From NCBI GenBank assembly GCA_027604705.1, contig JADHYV010000016.1, forward strand, positions 248,001-312,000: a stretch of 64,000 bases of DNA. The letters run 5' to 3'. The stretch comes from Allomyces arbusculus (Eukaryota; Blastocladiomycota; Blastocladiomycetes; Blastocladiales; Blastocladiaceae). Positions 41,734-53,178 of the stretch are shown piece after piece (the first letter of the stretch is position 1; every line of letters begins with the position of its first letter). Position numbers and translations under genes: made by a program. The notes under the pieces were generated by a model. It was not told the origin of the DNA and ran no database searches. It worked only from the letters and a program-made list of their open reading frames with translations.

Positions 41734-44700
41734 ATGGCTGCTGCGACCACGGCCTCGTCGTCCGTGGCGGCCGACGTCGCACCACCACCTGTGTCGCCGC
41801 GCTCTTGGTCGCTGCTCGCGCCCGCACCGGTCCCCGCTCCCCAGCAGCCAGCACCAAAACCGGCGCTCGCTCCCGACCTTCGCTTTGCTCCCTCGCTCCT
41901 CGACGTCCCCGCTTCGTCCGCGTCGCACGGCTCCGCTCGGTCCCCGCCGCCGCCGCGCTCGCCCTCGCTCCCGTCCACGCCCCCACCGCTGCTGCAAGTG
42001 CCGCAAACGCCACAAGGACCCATTCGAGCCAACGCGACCACGCCGCCGCACCGCGCCCCGTCTCCTCGAACGCAAGCCGGTGCTGCTCGCGCCTTCCGCG
42101 TGCCTCGGCCGCGCGCATTGACGCTCGCGACGGCCACCGCGCAGCCGCCATTTGCCCTCTCGGCGTCGCTCCTGCCCAGTCCGCTCCCCGCCTCGCCGCG
42201 CACCACGACCCCACCCGCCATCTCGACGTCCAGCGCGCACGACATGCTCGGCCTCAATGGCCTCACGTCGCTTGCGCCGCCGCCGCTCTCGTCGCGGCTG
42301 CGCACCGTGTCGCTAACTGTCCGCACCGACTTGTCGCCCTTGGGCCCGCCGCCATCCCTGCCTCCGCTCTCGTCGACATCGTTAGCCGGTCTGCTCGCGC
42401 CCAATTGTAACGGCGCGACGACGCCGCGGTCGCCGTTCGGCCCCGTGTCGTCCGGGACGCATCCTGCGCACGCGCCGTTCAGTCCCCTGTACTCGCCTAC
42501 TTATGCATCGACGCACCCGCACGCGCCGTCGCTCCAGCAAGCGCATTCGCACCACGCCAGTTCTGCTGCCGCGCCGCTCGCCGGCTACGATCTGTCCATG
42601 TCCATGTCGGCGCCGTCGCTAACGCACCTGCTCGACACTGGCGGCCTCATGTCACCGCGTGCTGTTGGTGGGCCCACGGGATTCCAGGGACTCGAAGAGT
42701 CTGCCGCCCGAGCGCGTGTCATGTCGCTGTCTCGCGCGCAATTGCATACGTCAATGCCCGCCTTGCCGCTGACGCCGACGCACGCAACCGGTAGCGACTC
42801 GAACCTGTCTCTGTCGCTCGCGGATCTCGACCCGACCACGCTCTCGGTCCTGCACATGACCGCTGCGTCCGTGTCGACACCCGGAGCGTCGCAGTCGACA
42901 CTCGCCGACTACTTTGCCGCAGCGGCCGCCGTTGACGACTCGGCGCGTGCCCCGCATGTGCGCCGTGCCACCGACCCGGAAGCCGCAGCCGCAACGGACA
43001 CCACCGCCATGAATCCGGCCATTGACCGCGCCGCGACCACGTCCCCGGCACCCGACGATGACGTGCTGCGCACGTTCAACTTCCTGGGTCTCGACGACGC
43101 CGAGTCCTTCTCGGACGGTGACCCGCGCGGCGGATCGGCCTCGTCTGACAGCCAGCAGGGTCATCGTGAGCGTGCCACGTCGAGTCGGCGTCCGCCGCAC
43201 TTGCAGCTGACGCCGCCCCCGGCGAGGCAGCGGCTACCGTCGGGACCGCAGTCGGCAACGCTGCCGCGCAGTCCGCTCAGTTTTGGGCCGCTTTCAGCAG
43301 GTGCTACACCGGGCAGTCGTGCACCGGGACCGACGGACCGCGTGCGTTCGATTTCGCTGCTGTCGAGCCGGTACTCGGATTGGGATCCGATGCCCGCGGC
43401 GGTGCCGCGGTCGCCCGGGACGCCGTTAGGCGCGGACGTGTTGACGGGCCGAGCATCGCCGCGGTCGGCTGGGTTTCCGCCGTCGTCGAGAGCATATGCT
43501 GATGTACGTTTTGGTTTTCGCGTTCGGAAAGGGGTGGAGAGGACAGCCCGATGACTGACGGCCTGCTTTTTTCAACCAATGGGTGTAGCACGTCGCCACG
43601 ACACCGTCGCCGTCGCTGCCGTTTTCGCCACCTGCGTTCACGGGCACGTCCCCAGGGCACCATTTTGACTCGTACATGTCGCACCCGAGCGCATCCACGG
43701 TGGCACGGCCCATGCCGACGCCCGTGTCGGTGACGAGCACGAGCACGGCGCTGAGCGCGACCCCGCCTGGGCTGTCGCCGACGGCAGCGTATGCGACCCC
43801 CGCGCCGAGCCACCACCACTATCACCCACAAGTGCCCACCCGGTCGCTGTGGATCGGCAATCTTGACGCGGCACACGTCACTTCGGCCGAGCTCATGGCC
43901 CTGTTTGCGCCGTTTGGCGATATCGAGTCGCTGCGCGTGCTTGCAGACAAGGAGTGTGCGTTTATCAACTACTACCGCATCGACGACGCGCGGCGCGCGC
44001 GCGAGGCCATGGCCGGTGCGATTGTCGGTGGGCAGCCCATCAAGATCGGGTACGGCAAGGTCGCGAAAGCCGAGCAGTACGGTGCCGCCACGGCCAACGG
44101 GCCGGTGCCGCCCAACGCGCCGAAACCAGCGAGTGTGGCTGCCCTTGCGCCGATGCCAGCGAACATGGCCGATAACACGACGCCGTCGCGCGCACTGTGG
44201 GTCGGGAACTTGCCGGCGCATTTCACGGTGCAGCAACTGTCGGCGCTGTTTGCCGGTTTTGGGCCGATTGAGTCGTGCCGTATTCTCACGCACAAGAACT
44301 GCGGGTTTGTCAATTTCGTGCATGAGGCCGATGCCGTGCGTGCCCGGCGGGTCATGCATGGCCGCGATGTGGGTGGGTTGCTGGTCCGGATCGGTTTCGC
44401 GCGCGTACCAACATCCCCGCCCAAGCAGCCGTCCGGCGTCGATGTGAACACGACGCTGCTCACGAATATCAATGGTACGCTCGTGCCGGGCGTCATGCCG
44501 TATTTCCCGGCGGCCGCGGCGAGTAGCGACGGCGGCGAGATGCACCAGCAGCAACAGCATCAGCACCACGCGCATCAGTTCCAGTACGATCACCGCGGGG
44601 GTATGCGGCACGATTCGCCCGTCGCGTTCATGAACGGGCAGTACCATTACCACGAGCAGCCGGAGCACCAGCAGCAGCAGCACCTCGTGGGCGCGCCCGC

Positions 44701-46132
44701 CGACGAGGCCAAGTCGCTCTCGCCGCTGCTCGTGCCCGTCGACGCGCCTGTGGTCACCGCCGAGCTCAACGGCGACCACGAGTACCTGGTCACTATCCCA
44801 GACTTGTCCGAGGATGTGCGGGGTGGTCCCGAAACTGACTCTCGACGTCTCGACCTGGCACGTGTGCGCGACCTGCGTCGTCGCCTCGATGCCGCGGCTG
44901 CGCTTGACGGGTCCGCGACCGAGACTGTTGCCGACGTCTACGCGGCGTGCGCGGCCGACCTGGTTCCGCTCGCGCTGGACTACACGGGCAACACGTTTGT
45001 GCAGAAGCTGATCGAGCGCGCACCCGACACGCTGCGGTCGGAACTCGTGCACCGTCTGGCACCCGACTTGGCCGCAATCGGCATCCACAAGCACGGCACC
45101 TGGGTCGTGCAAAAACTAATTGAGGCCGTGCACGCGCACCACGTCGCTTGCCCGACCGACCGCGCCGCGCAGAACGCCGTTATGACCCTCGCGTCGTCTC
45201 TGCGCCCGTACGCGGCCGCGTTGCTCCTCGACCCGTTTGGCAACTACGTCGTGCAATCATGCCTCAAGCTTGGCGTCAACGACGACGGGGTTACGGGCGC
45301 TGCCGCATTCGTGTTTGATGCCATGACCGCGTGCGCGGCCACGATTGCCCGTGGCCGGTTCGGCGCACGTGCAATGCGCGCAATACTCGAATCCCCCGCG
45401 GCGCCCGCGCGGGCGCGGAAGCGGGTTGCGCAGGCGTTACTCCCGTACGCGACCGACTTGGCCATGGACACGAATGGGTCGTTGCTCGTACAGTGGCTCG
45501 TCGAGACGTCGGGTTTGCCCGGGCGGCACGCGGCGGTCGCGCAGATGCTTGCCCCCCACGTCACGCAACTCGCCGTGCACAAGGTCGCGTCAACGCTGCT
45601 GTATAAATTGGTCGCGCAGGACGTCGACCCGGCCGCGCGCGACGCGGTCCTGCAAGCCGTGCTTGGCGACGCCCCACTGGACGGTGGCGAGAATGGCGAC
45701 GCCGCGTCGGTGCTCGACGTGATTGTTGCCGACGCGACGGTCGGCGCTCACCTCGTGCAGCGCCTCCTCGCGTGCTGTGCGGCGCACCCGGACGACCGCG
45801 CCAAGTACATGGACCGCGTGGCCGCAGCGATGGTGCGCCGGCACCATGCAATGGCGGCCATGTACGGTGTGCCCGCGATGGCCTACCACCACCACGCGTA
45901 CGCGGCGCCCTACTACGCGCCGCCGCACGAGAACATGTACGGCGCGCCGCCCACGGCGCCGGGGTACGTCCAGCTGCCACCGTTCCCGTCGCAGCAACAG
46001 CCGATGCAGTCGCAACCGTTGCAGCCGTACTCGGGGTACGCCGCCAACCCGTACGCGGGTGGGTACCACCATGCCTTCCCGCCGCTGCCAGGCACGCCGA
46101 CGCGTGCGGCCCACGCCGGGTTCGCCGAGTAG
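41734..46132 (+). CDS. RRM-PUF RNA-binding protein (Jsn1/Puf2-like)
   Basis: Exons 41734-43503 and 43589-46132, 1437 residues (85-bp intron). The first about 670 residues are Ser/Pro/Ala/Thr-rich and disordered. RRM1 is at about 675-747 (RSLWIGNLD and CAFINYYRI as RNP2 and RNP1) and RRM2 at about 791-862 (RALWVGNLP and CGFVNFVHE). PUF repeats run from about 1040 to 1300, with repeat cores such as NTFVQKLIE, GTWVVQKLIE and GNYVVQSCLK. The C-terminal tail is Tyr/Pro/Gln-rich. The RRM plus PUF layout is that of fungal Jsn1/Puf1-Puf2 proteins, which bind 3' UTRs of mRNAs for membrane and mitochondria-linked proteins. The core nucleotide-contact residues deviate from the Puf3 type in several repeats, so target specificity cannot be predicted here. 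Confidence 0.92.
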
Positions 46133-46779
46133 GTTAGTTGGAGATAGAGAGCGTGCACACGGGCCTGGCCTGGCGCCGGGTCCCTGAGGTTGTTTTCTTC
46201 AGACTTTGGTCCCTTGTGTGCTGCTTTTCTCTTTTTTTGTTTTGGTTCCCTGTCGACTCTTTGGCTACTCCGTTGTTTTTCTTTCTTCCTTTTCCGTTCC
46301 CATTCCATACGGGGGCCGGCTAGCTAGCCGTGCTCCTCCCCAACGCACACGCTTGTGTTTAGGACGTAGTCCATTGTGACGTAGCCGATCCCAACCAACG
46401 TCAAGCTCCTCCACTCTTTGAAGTTCTATTATTATTTCGTTTTCGATGTCTCGACTTTTTGTTATTTCCCTGCATCCCCTGCTTGATTTCCTGACGTTGA
46501 CCGACTTTCTTTACCTCTTGTTCGTTTTCTTTTGGCGTCACTACCCCACGTTCCCGCTGCGTCGTTGTTCCGGGTTGTTGTCCATGGCGTTTGGAAACAC
46601 ACACGCATTTCGCCTCGATTTCCTGTTCAGTGTTAGCAACGAGGTCATGTCGGATCGTGGCTCGACAGTTGGATGCAACCCAACGATTCGCCGACTCTTG
46701 CCGGTTCGAAAAGGACGCAAGGACGAATCGACACTGCAATCGTATAAAGCCAAAATAGGCAGGTCACACAAACATGACA
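46133..46779. other. Intergenic, PUF gene to first tRNA-Lys
   Basis: About 650 bp, T-rich (46190-46290 and 46430-46545), no gene. A TATAAA box-like sequence lies about 35 bp before the tRNA gene (46743-46748). Confidence 0.5.
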
Positions 46780-46852
46780 GCCCGACTAGCTCAGTCGGTA
46801 GAGCGTGGGACTTTTAATCCTAAGGCCGCGGGTTCGAGCCCCGCGTTGGGTG
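46780..46852 (+). tRNA. tRNA-Lys (UUU), copy 1
   Basis: 73 nt. Acceptor GCCCGAC pairs with GTTGGGT (two G-U pairs). The anticodon loop CTTTTAA gives anticodon TTT. Standard T loop TTCGAGC, discriminator G. A T6 terminator begins about 6 nt downstream. No intron. Confidence 0.96.
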
Positions 46853-47386
46853 GTTGTCTTTTTTGAATTCAGGAGGTCGCTTTAACCTCTTCATTGAACA
46901 TCTTTTTGTCTAAACCTCCTCCTCTTGCCAGCGATTTCAATTTCCTGGTCCTTGAGCTTACGACTTCCCTTTTGATGCGTTGTGGTTTGGGTGTTACAGG
47001 GTGTCTACCAGGATGGGTGTGGCCAGAAGTACACAGAGGAAACTAAAAAAGTGTGACAACTTGGCATGCATCATCAAACACGACATGTGTTGAGCCAGCT
47101 GCCAAGTTGCCCAAAAGCGTGCTCAACTTCTCCAATTGCAAAAAGGACAGAAGTGGTGGCCTCAGCAAGAGCAGCTGTGGTGCATGGCTTGTGCTCTGCT
47201 GTGTGAATGCCTGAGTGAGATTGTGCTACATGGGCGCGGCCACATGCCAATGCAGAACACCAATGTGATATGTGTTTCCACGTCACAGTGGTCCATTTCC
47301 ACTACCGCTTGCACACATCTGGCACTTTTTCTTCTGAATGAATAATAGAAACGGAACTTGTAAATTATGGCAACGTCGGTTCGAGC
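46853..47386. other. AT-richer island between tRNA-Lys copies 1 and 2
   Basis: About 530 bp of visibly lower GC. On the minus strand, 47074-47286 is an open frame of 70 codons that includes EVEHAFGQLGSWL. This faintly recalls the Glu-containing helix of PIF/Harbinger-type DDE transposases (VE.AFG.LK), but the rest shows no match I can defend. It may be a worn transposon piece next to a tRNA gene. Confidence 0.4.
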
Positions 47387-47459
47387 GCCCGACTAGCTCA
47401 GTCGGTAGAGCGTGGGACTTTTAATCCTAAGGCCGCGGGTTCGAGCCCCGCGTTGGGTG
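47387..47459 (+). tRNA. tRNA-Lys (UUU), copy 2
   Basis: 73 nt, identical to copy 1 from acceptor to discriminator. The flanks differ, so only the gene is shared. There is no T-run close downstream: the first T4 is about 30 nt away. Confidence 0.96.
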
Positions 47460-47780
47460 CATGACAATGCTCTCACACGTTGAGATTTTATCATTCCGGC
47501 CCCTCACTGGTGGGCACCTCTTTTTCCTGATTTTGTACCAAAAGTTGGCTGCTGGAGTGCCCTTCGGGACTTCTCGAGCATGTCCCTGTGGCCTTTTTGC
47601 TAACCGATCCCTCTTGCCTCTTCCAATCCAGCTTGCTTGATACCTCTCGCTTTGAACGGAGCGGCTTTTGAGACAACTGTTTCGCGATGCTGCTATTTCT
47701 CTCTTGTTCAGGTCGTGTCCTGTCAATTACGTTGCCCATTGCCAACACAACCGCTCCAACCTGGCGCATCTTGAACCACG
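47460..47780. other. Intergenic, tRNA-Lys to small ORF
   Basis: 321 bp without a supportable gene. An antisense frame runs through here and into the tRNA but shows no conserved sequence. Confidence 0.5.
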
Positions 47781-48266
47781 ATGCTCGCCCGCATCATCCA
47801 GCCCGCGCGGTCTGCAGTGCGGTCGACTTTCCCCCACGCCAAGCGCCATTCATCAAGCGCCCAGCTGCACCCGCTCCTGCGCAATCCCGTCCCGTGGCCC
47901 GCCCCACCCGCGCGTGCTCCACGTCCGCTCGTCGACGTCCCCTCGCTCGCCCAGCTCGCCGGATTCCAGCGCGTGCCTGACCACGTTGATGCGGCCGTCG
48001 ATGAATTGCTGACGCTCGTCGAGCACGGCCTCGTTGCTGGTACGCCCGCGCATGACCCGCTTGTGACCCTGCGCGATGCGTACCACACGGGCGATAGCGC
48101 GGCAAGGGCGGCCGTGACGCTCGACGATTTGCGCGATGGGAACGAGGAACCGTGTGCGCACGAACCGCCGTACCTCGCGCTGAGCAACGGCGAGGTTCGC
48201 GCCGGCATGTATGTCATTGAGGGCGGCCAGGTTGTCAAGCGTGGCGACAACACGGTCGAGGAATGA
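47781..48266 (+). CDS. Unknown 161-aa protein, possible mitochondrial presequence
   Basis: Single exon. No family recognised. The first about 25 residues are rich in Arg, Ala and Ser with no acidic residue (MLARIIQPARSAVRSTF), as in a mitochondrial targeting peptide. The remainder is mixed acidic and hydrophobic (DAAVDELLTLVEHGLV) and ends in a Gly/Val-rich segment (RAGMYVIEGGQVVKRGDNTV). Composition and codon use match real genes nearby. It sits between two tRNA-Lys genes. Confidence 0.65.
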   Translation: MLARIIQPARSAVRSTFPHAKRHSSSAQLHPLLRNPVPWPAPPARAPRPLVDVPSLAQLAGFQRVPDHVDAAVDELLTLVEHGLVAGTPAHDPLVTLRDAYHTGDSAARAAVTLDDLRDGNEEPCAHEPPYLALSNGEVRAGMYVIEGGQVVKRGDNTVEE

Positions 48267-48372
48267 TTTTGCAGGTGTATCATGCAATAAACGCTCCTTC
48301 CAGTTGATCCACTTCGCTTGTTCTACTCCAGCCACCATGAGTTGCAACTCGCATACTGGACGAAAGTGGCTT

Positions 48373-48408
48373 CGGCTCACTCCCTTCCGACGGCTCACTC
48401 CCTTCCGA
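48373..48408. repeat. 18-bp tandem duplication
   Basis: Two perfect copies of cggctcactcccttccga lie head to tail between the small ORF and tRNA-Lys copy 3. It is a recent slippage-type duplication with no evident function. Confidence 0.8.
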
Positions 48409-48517
48409 CACTCTCAGTCTCGACTTCGACTGGGCGATCCAGCTGTAATCTCCAGATGAGCAGAGGACGTTGAGCAGAATGTTCAGTCAGAGCACAAAAT
48501 TGATTGGTCACGTGCAA

Positions 48518-48590
48518 GCCCGATTAGCTCAGTCGGTAGAGCGTGGGACTTTTAATCCTAAGGCCGCGGGTTCGAGCCCCGCATCGGGTA
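48518..48590 (+). tRNA. tRNA-Lys (UUU), copy 3
   Basis: 73 nt. It differs from copies 1 and 2 only in the acceptor stem and discriminator: position 7 C to T is matched by G66 to A, and T68 becomes C, turning G5-U68 into G-C. The discriminator is A. All changes preserve or improve pairing, so the gene is under selection. A T6 run begins 5 nt downstream. Confidence 0.96.
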
Positions 48591-48729
48591 GTTGTTTTTT
48601 ATCGGTTCATTCCGATGCTCTGAATTGCGTGTAGAACAGTTTGTGTTGCAGCTTTTTGTGGGGGCATTCCCCTGAGCTGAACGAACCGCACACATCAAGC
48701 CGACCTCACAACTCATAATGATGTACTGA

Positions 48730-49962
48730 CTACTTTGGCGCACCAACCGTATCATGCGACCACTTTGGCCCCTGCTTGTACACGCGCACCATCGGCACCA
48801 GCGGCAACTCCTTTGGCCGGTCCGGGAACTCGAAATTGAGCGCAAACCACAGTGGCGCGTCACGCTCAATCCTCAAGATCCGGTCCTCAAGCATGCCCAA
48901 CACTTTGGCCACGTGCGCGACCCACACGGTGCGCGGCTCGCTCACCGTCCGTTCATACAGCACGCCCTTGGTGAACTGGAACGCCGGTTCCCCGTCCTGG
49001 TCGGGAGGTCCAACCACGTCGACTTGTGGCAGGTTGTGCGTCTCGCCGCGGCCGTTGAACGACAGGTAGAAAAGCGCGCGGAAGTCGTGCGCGGGCGGGT
49101 AGGTCAGGTCGAGCACGTCGGTGAAGTGCGACGGGTGTAAGTCCGACCAGTTCCGCAGGAGCCAGTTCTGATAGCCCTCTTCGATTTCGCGGAGTCGTCG
49201 GTGGCAGATCTCGATGCGGTCGGCGAGTGCGATCGTCTTGCTCGAAAACGACTCTGTTGGTGCGATTGCGGGTGATGAGCCGTGAACGCCCGCAAAACCG
49301 GGTAGAGACCGTGACCACGGTACCAATACGCATGTTAAGAAACGTCCAGATGTTGTAGACGCGCTCCTGGTACGCGAGCGGCACGTTGTCGAGCTCCCAG
49401 CGCGACTTGCGCAGCGCTGCTGGAATCAGCGATCGTGCGAGAGGCGAGTCGGGGTTATGCACGACTTGCCGCCGCATCTGCGTCGACCGGTCGATTCGCT
49501 GCACGTCGGTCCGCGCACAGGTACTCGGCACGTCATCGGCGTTCTCGTTGTCGTCGCCACTCGAGCCGAAAGTGGGGCGGTCGCGGTCGCGGAGGTCTGG
49601 ACAACTGTCAATTTCACGACCAGATTGACGGCAATTTGGGGAAGAATGCATACCATTCGAGGCTAACCCAGCACCTGCGGTCCGTGATGAGGACCTGCTG
49701 TTAGGCGATGTCGAAGACGGTGCCAGGAACTCGCGCCGGTTGCTCAGCGCACTGCGCTGCTTGTTTTCGGCAATAAATTGGCCGACGAGAGCCTTGACCT
49801 GGATAGATGGTCGTGCGTGCGTGCCCGCGTGCAGCGTGCGTGGGCAGGTTCCATTTCGCATCGATGAGTCGTTGACTTGTCGAAATTCGGTTGTAGCAGG
49901 TCGGCACGCACTTGAGTCGAGTCGAGGCCGCTCAGGATGACACTGCGCGACGCTGATGCCAT
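48730..49962 (-). CDS. Unknown 347-aa protein
   Basis: Minus strand exons 49962-49912, 49798-49330 and 49253-48730, 347 residues (introns 113 and 76 bp, donors GTGCGT and GTATTG). Exon 1 encodes MASASRSVILSGLDSTQ, joined to VKALVGQFIAENKQRSALSN. A Ser/Asp-rich linker follows. A folded, Trp-rich C-terminal half (about 165-347) then has blocks such as LDNVPLAYQERVYNIWTFL, CHRRLREIEEGYQNWLL, YPPAHDFRALFYLSFNGRG and DAPLWFALNFEFPDRP. I do not recognise the family. No membrane helix or signal peptide. The well-ordered C-terminus suggests a conserved globular domain worth a profile search. Confidence 0.75.
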
Positions 49963-50392
49963 GTTGAACGTGATGATTGCTTTGCAGCAAGTCAGAGCTG
50001 CGCTTGCGGACGAGCTGAAAGGGATTCGAGGTGTCGACTTCGCGTTGGTGGGTCGAGAGTGATCGAAAGCACGATGTGATGTTCGTCAAGGGTGTGGAGG
50101 AAGACCCGACCTGTCCGCGGTCGTCAGCGGTTCCACCATCTCACGACACATTATATCACACTTTTGACGGTGGCCTCACATCGGCACACGAGCGGCACGA
50201 GCGGCAGCAGGCGACAAAGGGCAGCTCAAAACGAGATATCACTTGCTATGTATGCGAGAACACGGACCAAGAAAACAGAACCGACACGAACAACTTATCA
50301 AAATGAAGCGCGGCCTCCTCCAGCCGCCGACTCCCAGCCGGCCACGCGCGAACGTGCACCGGCACGACTGCGCCAGGCCCAACACGACCGCT
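49963..50392. other. Intergenic, upstream of unknown gene and 3' of PMT
   Basis: 430 bp. It should contain the promoter of the 347-aa gene (minus, starting at 49962) and the 3' UTR of the PMT gene (also minus, ending at 50393). No gene seen. Confidence 0.5.
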
Positions 50393-53178
50393 TTAGCCGA
50401 GCTTCCACGTCGGCATCCACGAGCGGCCCTGCGCAAACTCGGCCGCGGGCCAGTCGAAGCCAAACGTCATGGGCGCAAAGTAGACAAACACGCCCGTGAC
50501 TGCGGCAATCACGGCGATCCAGGCGACATGCCGCGCGACCTTGGGTGTCATATCGAGCACGTGGTCGAGCACAAACGCCGCGAGCAAGATCGTAAAGTAG
50601 AGCGCCGGGAAGTAGTGGTGCAGGTAGGTGACGCGGCCCATGATGCCAAACGGCACGTAGTGCAGGAACCAACCGGCCACAAGCCACTTGCCAGCAAAGA
50701 TGAACTTGGCCCAAGCGGGCGAACTCAGGTTCCAGTCGGCCGTCGCCATCTTGCGCTGGAACTTGGCGTGGTAGAGCGCCCACAGCGCCGCGTAGGCGCC
50801 GAGCGACGCGATCGCACCCCACCAGACGAGCGGGTTGCCGAGCATGTAGAATTTGATGTCGTTGTCGCCCCAGCTGCACATGCGGATCCCAACCTGCATG
50901 AGCGGCCACTCGGAGGGCGAACTCGTCAGACCGTCGGGCTCCTTGTCCGGGTCAGGCACGAGCGCATTGTTGCTCGTCCACATGGCCACGTTCAGGTGCG
51001 CAAAGTCCTTGAGGAACTGCGACTTGAAGTGCGACGCGTCGGCCTTGGGCAGTCGGTCGTTCCAGTGGTTCTCAATGTTCCACATGTTGTTGATGTCGCC
51101 GTTGCGGTCCTTGCGCTTGTCGCAGACCACCTCGGCCTGCTTGAACCCCCACTGCGGCAGGTTCACCGAGTGGCTGCGCAGCAGGCAGCCCGAGTTCTTG
51201 TGCCGCAGCCGCAGCCGCGTCGTGAGCGTGTGAATCACGTCCACCTTTTTGCCACGAGACAAGTCGTCGACAATCTCCACGACCCAGTAGTCGTTCGAGT
51301 CGCCGACCGTCCTGTTGCCGTAACCCGAGACTTCGTTCATGTTCTTGGTCACGGGCCCGGCCACCGGGTGCGAGTGCAGGTTCTTGCCCGTCGACGCGTG
51401 CACGAGACGCACAATGTCGCCATTGCGCACGTACTCGATCGGACGGTCCACGGCGGCGGCTGTCTCCTTGGTCTCGGCGGGAGCGGCAGCCTCGGCCACG
51501 GGCGCGTCGTCCTTGGATGCAGCGGCGTCCGACGCTTCGGCCTTGGCCGCGCCATCGGGCGCGGCGGCCGATTCCGCAGGGGGCGCTTCCGGCACCGCGT
51601 CCATGGCCGCGTCCGACCCGCCCTTGGTCACTTTCGCGGGCGACCCGTACTTGGCGTCGTCCTCGGCCTCGGCCTCGCGCGTCTTGACAATGAACCAGTC
51701 GTTGTTAGCGTCCTTGTGGTGGTAACACGTCACCTGCTGCTGCTTGGACCCGTGCGGATACGTCTGCACGTGCGAGTGCAGCAACCCGCCACCAAACCCA
51801 AAGTTCTTGAGTGTGAATTTGGCGCCGTAGGCCAGCTCGAGCGGCGCGTCCTTGAGGTTGTTCCCCTGCAAGTTCGACTGGAAGAGCGAGCTCATTTGCG
51901 CGTCGCCCGGTCCCGACTTGGTCAAGATTGCGAAATGCAGCGCAAACGAGGCAATGTAAATGGCGACCGGGATCAGAATCAGGCACACAATGCGCGCGAC
52001 CCAGTGCTTGATGTAGGTCGCCTTGGGCATCGAGACGTCGCCAAACAGATCCCACAGGTTCTCGAGTGTGTAGAGACCGACCACGGCCACGACAAAGAAC
52101 CCGACCCACTTGACCGACGAGACGAGACCGAGCGAGACACCCGTGTTGACAAGCCACAGCCACCAGTCGAGCGAGAAGGGCTGGTTCTGCAGATTGGCGA
52201 ACTTGGTGAAGCAGTAGAAGGACAGGACCGTGAAGAAGAGCAGCATCGAGTCGAGCAGAATGAACCGACTAATGACCGTGTAGGCGTTGTCTGCGAGAAA
52301 GTGAGAATGAGAAGAGCGTCAGCACTGCATGCGCATGCCGTGCGCGTTCAGCAATCCGGCAAACACGTACCGAACAGAACCATCGACGCCGCAGCAAAGG
52401 CGGCCCAGCGGCTCATCTTGAGCTCGCGCGCGGTCAAGTAGGCGACCGGGACCATGAGGGCGCCCCACAGCGCGCAGAACATGCGCATGGCCGTGTAGTT
52501 GACGTTGGGCGGGTACTCCTTGCCCGATTCAAAGTCGAACGAGCCATCGTATCCGGCAAACAGGCCTGCGAGGCCAATGAGGGTCTTGCCGAGCGGTGGG
52601 TGCACGTCAAAGTAGAAGTCGCGCTTGATGTAGTGCGAGCCAAACTTGCTGCAGGGCGGGAACCGGAGCACAGGAGGAAACGGAGCGTGGTCAGATTCAC
52701 AGGAATGGAGGCAGCGGCCAATATCACGAACAACAGCTCAAAACCGTGCGCGAACCGCAGATCAGAGCAGGTGCGCACGCAGTGAGAAAAGCGTACCCAA
52801 AGTGCGCCTCGTCCCAACTGGAAGCGGATCAGGCGGAAAGACCAACAACAGACGGGAAACGATAAGCGGCGTCGAGTTAAGAGGTCAGTCGTGATCCAAC
52901 AAGTCAGGTAAAGCGGTCCAGCAACCGTGGGAGCGCGACACGAACACGACTTTGTTGGACCAGCCGATGCGCGCAAAGCGCGTGGCAAAGGCAAGGAACG
53001 TGAGCAGATAGAGCGAGTACGTCTCGACATTGGACGGTGCCGGGCGCGTCGGGGCCGTGGAGATGGGCACGTTAAGCTTGTCCTTGCCCGACGCGTCGTC
53101 GTCGACGAGCAAGGGGGTCGCGTCGGCGGGGCGGCCCTTGCGGCGCTGCTTGAGCTCCATGTCGGCGTAGCTGGACAT
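50393..53178 (-). CDS. PMT2: Protein O-mannosyltransferase, PMT2 family
   Basis: Minus strand exons 53178-52946, 52817-52797 (21-bp microexon), 52648-52371 and 52290-50393, 809 residues (introns 128, 148 and 80 bp). It transfers mannose from dolichyl-phosphate-mannose to Ser/Thr in the ER lumen. The microexon supplies the catalytic loop, giving NKVVWDEAHFG|KFGSHYI followed by RDFYFDVHPPLGK. Multiple membrane helices flank a luminal MIR region. MIR blocks such as GGGLLHSHVQTYPHGS, QQQVTCYHHKDANNDW and the GKNLHSHPVAGPV segment resemble yeast Pmt2 rather than Pmt1 or Pmt4. About 78 Ala/Glu/Asp-rich residues (about 380-458) separate the first and second MIR repeats, where yeast Pmt2 has only a short linker. 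The C-terminal LHHYFPALYF block is intact. Confidence 0.95.

Noticed and set aside
47460-47780. Antisense frame running through tRNA-Lys copy 2 and its 3' flank
   Set aside because: The only recognisable part is the translated tRNA itself. The remainder lacks conservation or codon bias.
49610-49670. Possible 49-bp intron (GTATGC...CAG) inside exon 2 of the 347-aa gene
   Set aside because: It would shift the frame and destroy the clearly coding downstream sequence (TQMRRQVVHNPDSP onward).
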